A stretch of 27,668 nucleotides of DNA. It comes from Planctomycetota bacterium. GTDB taxonomy: Bacteria > Planctomycetota > Phycisphaerae > Phycisphaerales > UBA1924. The translations under genes and the position numbers were made by a program. The notes under the pieces were generated by a model. It did not search any database. It saw only the letters and a program-made list of their open reading frames with translations, and had not been told where the DNA came from. The first letter of the stretch is position 1, and each line of letters opens with the position of its first letter. The stretch spans positions 1 to 27,668 of the forward strand of contig JAEYTB010000163.1 of NCBI GenBank assembly GCA_023434205.1, in the 5' to 3' direction. Of the stretch, positions 22,725-27,668 are shown in pieces.

Positions 22725-22756
22725 AACGCCGCCGAGAGACCTCGGCGGCGTTTTCG
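22725..22756 (+). terminator. Second, tandem terminator after the tRNA gene
   Basis: A perfect 12-base-pair stem AACGCCGCCGAG/CTCGGCGGCGTT with an AGAC loop, then TTCGCGTTTT. The next 188 bases to the first element gene hold no gene; they contain two copies of TTTTGGCCCA (about 22759-22768 and 22869-22878). Confidence 0.75.
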
Positions 22757-22944
22757 CGTTTTGGCCCACGTTCCGAAGGGTTCGCCAGACCGGCCGTCCG
22801 CGGGTCGGATCTCTGCCGAGCCGCATGGCCATAACCGGCTCCGGCCCACTCGGGCCTCACGGGCGCGATTTTGGCCCAAAGTCTCTCCGCGTCTCTCGTC
22901 GCCGGGTGCCCGGGTTAAATGGGGTTCGTGCTTGCGAAGGCGGA

Positions 22945-23277
22945 ATGGATGCGGTTGCAACCGTGATCCGCTGGCTATCGCGCCACGCGGCGCGCGACTT
23001 TTGCATAAAGGCATGCGGTGATGCGGCTGTGATCGTCGCGGCCATTCTCTCCGGCACGGAGCTCACCGTGATCTCAAACACCCGGCCCGAGTCCATGACG
23101 CCTGCGGAGCGCGACGCGGAAGTGGCGAGCATCTTCGCCCGCGGCCTTGCGCGGGCCATCCATGCGGAACGTTCGCGTTCCACCCGGGAGGCGAGCGACC
23201 TGGCGAAATCTGACGCCGATCGACTTGAACTTCCGCAGCATGCGGACCTCAGTGTCTCCGCACGGCCCCGGGGTTAG
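22945..23277 (+). CDS. Hypothetical protein at the head of the recombinase module
   Basis: The 110-residue protein begins MDAVATVIRWLSRHAARDF and contains LTVISNTRPESMTPAERDAEVASIFARGLARAIH, a charged helix-rich segment, and an unstructured Ser/Arg-rich tail. I recall short proteins with an ISNTRPE-like segment encoded just before DUF2924 and recombinase genes in mobile elements, but no function is known to me. The start is uncertain: the frame is open back to 22825, and GAAGG lies a few bases before the chosen ATG. It is 29 bases upstream of the DUF2924 gene. It is likely a component of the element, not a core gene. Confidence 0.55.
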   Translation: MDAVATVIRWLSRHAARDFCIKACGDAAVIVAAILSGTELTVISNTRPESMTPAERDAEVASIFARGLARAIHAERSRSTREASDLAKSDADRLELPQHADLSVSARPRG

Positions 23278-23306
23278 GGCTCCGGACCATGCGAAGAGGA
23301 ACCCCC

Positions 23307-23813
23307 ATGCCCGATGCGATTGAACGACAACTCGGCGAGCTTCAGCGGATGACCACCAGCGACTTGGTGGACCGCTACGAGGAACTCCACGGTCACGCCT
23401 GCCGCACGCGCCACCGCGCCTATCTGATCCGCAAGATCGCGTGGCGCATCCAGGCCAACGCGGAGGGCGACCTGAGCGAGCGAGCCAAGCGGCGGGCGGC
23501 GGAACTCGCCGACGACGCCGAGATCCGGACGATGGCTCCCCGCTCGTACACCTCCCCGCCGCAGCCCGGCGAGATCCGCACCTGCGTGCGGTCGCTCGAC
23601 CCGCGCGACCGGCGCGATCCCCGGCTGCCGCCGCCCGGCTCCGCGATCGTCCGCCAGTACAAGGGGCGGACGATCCGGGTGATGGTGCTCGCGGACGGTG
23701 AAGGCTTCGAGTTCGACGGCGAGCGGTACGGCACGCTCTCGGTGATCGCCAAGAAGGTGACGGGCCAGCACATCAACGGGTACCGCTTCTTCGGATTGCG
23801 GGGTGGGCGATGA
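23307..23813 (+). CDS. DUF2924 family protein
   Basis: The 168-residue protein matches the DUF2924 layout: an N-terminal helical part (QLGELQRMTTSDLVDRYEELHG, then RKIAWRIQANAEGDLSE) and a C-terminal beta-rich part (GSAIVRQYKGRTIRVMVLADG, FEFDGERYGTLSVIAKKVTG, INGYRFFGL). The C-terminal part resembles small domains found beside recombinases and in restriction-associated proteins that have a 'Y..L..IA..ITG...NG..F.GL' signature, suggesting DNA-related binding. Function is not established. AGAGGAA precedes the chosen ATG by eight bases. Its stop overlaps the recombinase start in ATGA, so translation is coupled and the protein probably works with, or regulates, the recombinase. Confidence 0.85.
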   Translation: MPDAIERQLGELQRMTTSDLVDRYEELHGHACRTRHRAYLIRKIAWRIQANAEGDLSERAKRRAAELADDAEIRTMAPRSYTSPPQPGEIRTCVRSLDPRDRRDPRLPPPGSAIVRQYKGRTIRVMVLADGEGFEFDGERYGTLSVIAKKVTGQHINGYRFFGLRGGR

Positions 23814-25408
23814 CCAAGCGAGGCCGAACGCCCAGCGTGCCGCCATCGCGGGAACGGGGCGCGGGAGCGCCCGGGCCGATCCGGTGCGCGATCTACACCC
23901 GCAAGAGCAGCGAGGAGGGGCTCGAACTCGAGTTCAACTCCCTCGACGCCCAGCGGGAGGCGGCGGAGGCGTACATCGCCAGCCAGCGGAACGAAGGGTG
24001 GATCTGCCTTCCGGACCGCTACGACGACGGCGGGTTCTCCGGCGGCAGCATGGAACGGCCAGCGCTGGAGCAGCTCCTGAAGGACATCGAGGCCGGCAAG
24101 GTTGACTGCGTCGTGGTCTACAAGGTGGACCGACTGAGCCGTTCGCTCATGGACTTCGCCCGCATCATGCAGACGTTCGACCGCAAGGGCGTCTCGTTCG
24201 TCTCGGTGACGCAGCAGTTCAACACCACGAGCTCGATGAGGCGGCTGACACTTCACATCCTGCTGTCGTTCGCCCAGTTCGAACGGGAGATCATCGGGGA
24301 GCGGATCCGAGACAAGATTGCCGCCCAGAAGCGCCGGGGTAAGTGGGCGGGCGGCGTTCCCATCCTGGGCTACGACGTCGACCGGTCCGGTGGCAGTCCC
24401 CGCCTGGTCGTCAACCCCCGCGAGGCGGCCAAGGTCCGCGCGATCTTCCAGATCTACCTCGACAAGGGGTCGCTCCAGAGGGCCGTCACTGAACTCCGGC
24501 ACCGGGAGTGGAAGAACAAGCGCCGGGTGACCAAGAAGGGGGTCAGCGTCGGCGGCCAGCCCTTCAACACGGGCACCCTCCACGTTCTTCTGACCAACCC
24601 GCTTCTGACGGGCAAGATCGTCCACCGGGGCAACACCTACGACGGCGAGCACGAAGCGATCGTCGATCCCGCCTTGTTCGAGCGCGTCCGTCAGCAGCTC
24701 CTCGAGAACGGTCGGACCGGTGGTATCGAGATGCGCAATAAGTACGGGGCACTCCTGCGAGGGCTCCTGCGCTGCAAGAAGTGCGACTGCGCCATGATCC
24801 ACACCTTCTACGGCAAGCGGAACAAGCAGTACCGCTACTACCGCTGTCTGGAAGCCATCAAGAACGGGGCGCACACCTGCGAGGCGTCGTCGCTGCCGGG
24901 GCTGGAGATCGAGAAGCTTGTGGTCAACGAGATACGCACGCTCGGCAACGACCGAGCGTTGCTGGACCGCATCCTTGCAGAAGCCCAGGTCAACGTTGAC
25001 GAGGAACTGACGGCGCTGAAGTCGGAGCGGGCGTCGATCCACGCCTCGTTCGGCCGCATGGAGAAGGAGTTGCGGGAACTGGTCGCGGACCGGAGCGGCA
25101 GCACCGCTACCACCGCGCGGCTGGCCGCCGCTCACGAACGGGTCAGCGGGGCACGCACCCGCCTTGCCGAAGTCGAAACACGGCTGGGCTTGATCGGAGC
25201 AAGCGCCCTCACCCGCGAGGAGGCCCGCAATGCGCTCAACGAGTTCGACGGGGTCTGGGCGCAACTGTCGCCTCGCGAGCAGGGCCGGGTGCTGAAGCTG
25301 CTCTTCTCGAAGATCGAGTACGACGCCGAGAACGCCACCGTCGCCGTGACGTTCCGGGCGACCGGGATTGCCGCCCTGTGCGCCCGCCGATTGGAGGAAG
25401 CCGCGTGA
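23810..25408 (+). CDS. Large serine recombinase A
   Basis: The 532-residue protein has a resolvase/invertase catalytic domain (about 24-170) with the nucleophile Ser33 in YTRKS and the conserved DRLSRS (107-112). A recombinase DNA-binding domain follows (about 185-295), then a zinc-ribbon domain (about 315-360) with Cys322, Cys325, Cys346 and Cys357, a coiled coil (about 395-460), and a C-terminal segment ending VAVTFRATGIAALC. This is the layout of phage-type large serine integrases, which cut and rejoin attP and attB through a 5' phosphoserine intermediate. All key residues are present, so it appears intact. It overlaps DUF2924 by ATGA and the next small frame by GTGA. The 3' 277 bases are overlapped antisense by the open frame of recombinase B. 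Confidence 0.95.
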   Translation: MTKRGRTPSVPPSRERGAGAPGPIRCAIYTRKSSEEGLELEFNSLDAQREAAEAYIASQRNEGWICLPDRYDDGGFSGGSMERPALEQLLKDIEAGKVDCVVVYKVDRLSRSLMDFARIMQTFDRKGVSFVSVTQQFNTTSSMRRLTLHILLSFAQFEREIIGERIRDKIAAQKRRGKWAGGVPILGYDVDRSGGSPRLVVNPREAAKVRAIFQIYLDKGSLQRAVTELRHREWKNKRRVTKKGVSVGGQPFNTGTLHVLLTNPLLTGKIVHRGNTYDGEHEAIVDPALFERVRQQLLENGRTGGIEMRNKYGALLRGLLRCKKCDCAMIHTFYGKRNKQYRYYRCLEAIKNGAHTCEASSLPGLEIEKLVVNEIRTLGNDRALLDRILAEAQVNVDEELTALKSERASIHASFGRMEKELRELVADRSGSTATTARLAAAHERVSGARTRLAEVETRLGLIGASALTREEARNALNEFDGVWAQLSPREQGRVLKLLFSKIEYDAENATVAVTFRATGIAALCARRLEEAA

Positions 25409-26691
25409 CCACCGTCGTGAGAACCATCCACATCACCCGAAAGGCCCGCCGCAAACGCGTCGTTCTTGGCCCCGAGGCCCCGAAGGCCGAACTGTTGGCG
25501 GAGCTGGGCCTCAACCTGGGCACGGACCTCCCCCGCCGCGGTGCGGAATAGCTGCTGGTAGGCCGCGTCCAGGGAACGGAAGTGGGAGGCGTAGGTCGAG
25601 ACGGAGGGGGCCGCCTCGTCGGCGCTGACCAGCGTGGGGCGAAGGAAGCCGTGCTCGCGATGGAGCCGTTCCAGGTGCCGGAGCATGGTCTCAGGGGAGT
25701 AGCGCAGCGCTGCCTCAGCGAGGACCGACTGGGCGCGTTCGAACACGGCTTGGTCCACCAGCGGATCGATGGCGCCCGCCGTCCTGATCCATTGGTCGAC
25801 CGGATTCCTCCGCGTCGGCGTCTGTAGCTTGCTGGTGGTCTTGTTGTAGACCAGCGTGCCGGCGTACATGATGTTCGTCAGGATTCGGCGGACCTTGCCG
25901 ACGTTCCAGAGTCCGCCCATGGCTGATCGGGAGCCATCGGCGTTGAGCCGAGCCGCGATCTGGTTCATCGTGTGGCCCGCGTCGATGTACTCGTCGAAGA
26001 TCCGCCGAACGGTGGCGACCTGCGCCTCGGGCCCCAGCGTCAGCGTCACGCGCTGGTTCTGGATGCTCTTCTTCTGGCCGGGGGCTAAGACGTGCAGGCG
26101 ATGACGCGACTCGTCGAGGAGTAGACGGTCAAAGCCATACGGAGCCTTGCCGCCGGCCCAGTAGCCCTGTTGGGCGATCCTCACGCACCCGTGAAACACC
26201 TTGGTGCTGAGTTCTTTGCTGTACTGGGCTGCTCTGAATCGTTCGAACTGCACATAGACGGGAAAGAGCGGGTCGTCGGGGCGCGGCATCCCGAGGGTTG
26301 TGTAGATGACCTGCTTGCCGTGCTTCTTGCACTCGGCGCTGTAGGTCGCCGATAGGTCGAGGTCCTGGAAGCGCCCCCAGCGGCTCACGTCCAGGCACAG
26401 CACAAAGTCGAAGTCCTTGCGCTGCGTGACCCAGCTCTGCATCATCTCGTTGAAGCCGTGGCGCCCTTCGGCTGTCAGGCCGGACTTCCCGCGATCTGCG
26501 AACTCGTGGATGATGTCGACGCCGTTGTCAGCGGCCCACTTCTGAACGAGTTCCTGCTGGATCGCGACAGAATTCTCCTGCCGGTCCCGCGCCGAATGGC
26601 GGTAATACGCCACCCCCCGAAATCGCGGCGCGACCGGTGTCACGGCAGCCTCGGATGTGGCCCACCAAGGGGCCGGACTCGGTGTGCTCAT
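25132..26691 (-). CDS. Large serine recombinase B, C-terminus apparently replaced
   Basis: The 519-residue frame has a resolvase domain with Ser33 in YYRHS, conserved SRWGR (103-107) and the FERFRAAQYSKELS helix. A recombinase domain follows (about 170-320, with YWAGGKAPYGFDRLLLD, IFDEYIDAGHTMNQIAARLN and ILTNIMYAGTLVYNK). A further helical region ends near residue 402 (EVRAQVEAQLRQQFG). From about 403 (position ~25,485) to the stop at 25132 the codons are the antisense of the small remnant and of recombinase A, giving a Ser/Arg/Ala-rich tail unlike a domain. Full-length relatives, as I recall them, continue into another domain here, so this protein is probably truncated and may be inactive. 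AGGAAG precedes the ATG. It is a different subfamily from recombinase A and is 102 bases downstream of the winged-helix gene. Confidence 0.88.
   Translation of the reverse strand: MSTPSPAPWWATSEAAVTPVAPRFRGVAYYRHSARDRQENSVAIQQELVQKWAADNGVDIIHEFADRGKSGLTAEGRHGFNEMMQSWVTQRKDFDFVLCLDVSRWGRFQDLDLSATYSAECKKHGKQVIYTTLGMPRPDDPLFPVYVQFERFRAAQYSKELSTKVFHGCVRIAQQGYWAGGKAPYGFDRLLLDESRHRLHVLAPGQKKSIQNQRVTLTLGPEAQVATVRRIFDEYIDAGHTMNQIAARLNADGSRSAMGGLWNVGKVRRILTNIMYAGTLVYNKTTSKLQTPTRRNPVDQWIRTAGAIDPLVDQAVFERAQSVLAEAALRYSPETMLRHLERLHREHGFLRPTLVSADEAAPSVSTYASHFRSLDAAYQQLFRTAAGEVRAQVEAQLRQQFGLRGLGAKNDAFAAGLSGDVDGSHDGGHAASSNRRAHRAAIPVARNVTATVAFSASYSIFEKSSFSTRPCSRGDSCAQTPSNSLSALRASSRVRALAPIKPSRVSTSARRVRAPLTRS
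25405..25551 (+). pseudogene. 5' remnant of a small DNA-binding-type gene after recombinase A
   Basis: A GTG overlapping the recombinase stop (GTGA) opens a 48-codon frame beginning (M)TTVVRTIHITRKARRKRVV. I recall genes at this position in related modules that begin with a similar basic 'IRTIHIxR..RGRKRL' segment and continue into a helix-turn-helix domain of roughly 100 residues. Here similarity can only extend to about codon 27 (near 25,483); the remaining 21 codons are the antisense of the region encoding recombinase B, and the frame stops at TAG. It is best read as a truncated gene, although a functional 48-residue basic peptide cannot be excluded. Confidence 0.5.
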
Positions 26692-27297
26692 CGCTTCCTC
26701 GCCATCGTCGCCTTCGCCAGCCTCACCGTGGGCACGCCCCAGCGACGATGCGGTTTCAACGTTCGCGGGAAGTATGAACTGGGCCTGTGACTTTCAGTGC
26801 GCCGATGCTGTGACTTCCGTGTGACGCGATGAGAAACCCAGGTCGAGCATGTACCGCCCGTGGTGCCCGACGATCGCGTCAGCGAGATCCCGCATCCCGC
26901 CGCGGCGGAGCTTGAGCCGTAGCCGGCGAACCCCGGACCGCACCGCGGCTGGGTCGGTGAGGTCGTTGTCCCAGATGTCCGCGATGAGATCCAGGTGCGT
27001 CACGTACTGGTTGGCGCTCCGCGCAAGCCGGGCGAGCAGCCAGAACCCCTGCGTGTGGCCCAGGTGCAGCATCTTGCCGTTCCACATGACGGACAGTGTC
27101 GATTCATCCATCAGGGGCCTGCCCGTGTGGCGTCGGTCGCGGTGCTGTCCGTTCGGAGTTGCGCCGGCGGTGCCTCCGCGATCGTGCATCGAGTTCACGA
27201 TGCTCGCGATCTCCGTGGCGCACAGCGCAGCGCCCATGATGATCTCGTTGAGCTGGCGGCACAATGCCTCCAGTCGGCGTTCTTGATCGATGGCCAT
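25485..27297 (-). mobile_element. Element B: winged-helix regulator plus serine recombinase, 3' end cut
   Basis: Two leftward genes, a winged-helix protein and recombinase B, form a second module ending abruptly against element A. The outer (right) boundary is not visible; the 371 bases beyond the regulator hold no gene and the window ends. Confidence 0.5.
26794..27297 (-). CDS. Winged-helix (OmpR/PhoB-type DNA-binding) regulator
   Basis: The 167-residue protein has an N-terminal helix (about 1-37), a basic linker, then a domain at about 63-153 with the Trans_reg_C pattern: LSVMWNGKMLHLGHTQGFWLLARLAR, VTHLDLIADIWDNDLTDPAAVRSGVRRLRLKLRR and HHGRYMLDL. This is the DNA-binding half of OmpR-type regulators; no receiver domain is present, so phosphorylation control is not expected. 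An alternative start at the internal ATG (codon 63) would give just the winged helix. It lies 102 bases upstream of recombinase B and may control its expression or bind the element's ends. AAGGGG lies before the ATG, but in the arm of a hairpin. Confidence 0.8.
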   Translation of the reverse strand: MAIDQERRLEALCRQLNEIIMGAALCATEIASIVNSMHDRGGTAGATPNGQHRDRRHTGRPLMDESTLSVMWNGKMLHLGHTQGFWLLARLARSANQYVTHLDLIADIWDNDLTDPAAVRSGVRRLRLKLRRGGMRDLADAIVGHHGRYMLDLGFSSRHTEVTASAH

Positions 27298-27300
27298 GAT

Positions 27301-27328
27301 GGTCCCCTTGCGTTGCCCGCAAGGGACC
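27301..27328 (-). promoter_or_regulatory. Hairpin covering the ribosome-binding site of the winged-helix gene
   Basis: GGTCCCCTTGCG (27301-27312) and CGCAAGGGACC (27318-27328) pair with a single bulged base around a five-base loop. On the minus strand the AAGGGG ribosome-binding site lies in the arm next to the ATG, so translation may be self-limiting or controlled by a protein that binds the stem. Confidence 0.45.
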
Positions 27329-27668
27329 CGACCTCAAAGACCGAACTGGCCCGCGAGATTCAGTCGCAGCACGCTGCGCAGAGGCGGATTCCGCTGGGCG
27401 TGAATCGCCGGGCCGATGATGGCTCGATTGTTCGGAGTCGTTTCCAAAGCCGCAGCGTGCGGCGGAGAGTGGATCGGCTTCCGCAGGTGCTTGCGCCCCG
27501 CCCGATCGCCCTGATGAGCCGAGGTTCACGGCCGCGGGGTGACGCGCGGTCGTTCACCGGGCTTCCCATTCCAGCGGATACGGCCTCCTCGCCGCAGAAG
27601 GCGTATGTTTGGGTGCTTTCCGGGACTCTCCTGTTTCCGATGCCGGAAAATCGCCTATTAGTGGAAAT
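27329..27668. other. Right-end stretch with no supportable gene
   Basis: No frame here has a plausible start, ribosome-binding site and protein-like composition. The last 70 bases are richer in A/T and hold an inverted repeat TTTCCG-ATGC-CGGAAA (27634-27649), with a third TTTCCGG at 27617-27623. This could be the promoter or recombination-site region of element B, or the remains of its boundary, but the sequence does not decide. Confidence 0.4.

Larger units (their letters stand above)
22945..25488 (+). mobile_element. Element A: DUF2924/large serine recombinase module, 3' end cut
   Basis: Three tightly packed rightward genes (hypothetical, DUF2924, recombinase) and the first codons of a fourth form a module that recurs in integrated elements of several phyla. 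The left boundary is undefined, somewhere between the tRNA terminators and 22,945. The right boundary is the junction near 25,485, where coding of the fourth gene stops resembling its family and antisense of recombinase B begins. No flanking duplication of the tRNA 3' end was found in the window. Confidence 0.55.

Overview
The window is high-GC bacterial chromosome that looks like a planctomycete, most likely class Phycisphaerae. Two genes encode pseudopilins with the N-terminal signature FTLIELLVVIAIIALLIS/LLPALGKARE and a C-terminal H-X9-DG motif, a type strongly expanded in Planctomycetota. Other pointers are membrane proteins with CPxC...CPEC zinc ribbons and an LDH-type malate dehydrogenase. 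Taxonomy is inferred from family content, not from a marker gene.

Left part (1-22.5 kb): chromosomal core. It opens with a leftward DNA-damage block: an SRAP/HMCES-type abasic-site protein, imuA, and the start of imuB, which is cut by the window edge. Rightward genes follow: malate dehydrogenase, an exported CpcT-like/FKBP fusion, a CbpA-type J-protein and a membrane sugar-phosphate transferase. Next come a leftward zinc-ribbon/propeller-like membrane protein, a four-helix membrane protein, and a pseudopilin with a small zinc-ribbon partner. Leftward ispH and a secreted prolyl oligopeptidase are followed by a second small-membrane-protein/pseudopilin pair, an M20 dipeptidase, a small membrane protein, a large envelope protein paired with an ABC ATPase, and leftward purD carrying a large internal insertion.

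Right part (22.6-27.7 kb): an initiator tRNA-Met gene with a good promoter and two tandem hairpin terminators, then accessory DNA. One rightward module is hypothetical gene - DUF2924 gene - large serine recombinase - start of a small gene. A second, leftward module is a winged-helix regulator plus a different large serine recombinase. They meet tail to tail near 25,485, and the last gene of each appears cut there, so this looks like two mobile elements abutting or one inserted into the other. No cargo genes are visible; the right-hand element continues beyond, or decays at, the window edge.

Two patterns recur. Several genes (imuA, the 17,370 envelope protein, purD, perhaps the J-protein) have a -10-like hexamer so close to the start codon that leaderless mRNAs are expected. 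Several others have their Shine-Dalgarno sequence inside a short hairpin (M20 peptidase, the mobile winged-helix gene, the HMCES gene). Tight small-gene/pilin pairs and ATGA/GTGA overlaps indicate translational coupling. I found no CRISPR array, rRNA, insertion-sequence transposase or recognisable defence system.
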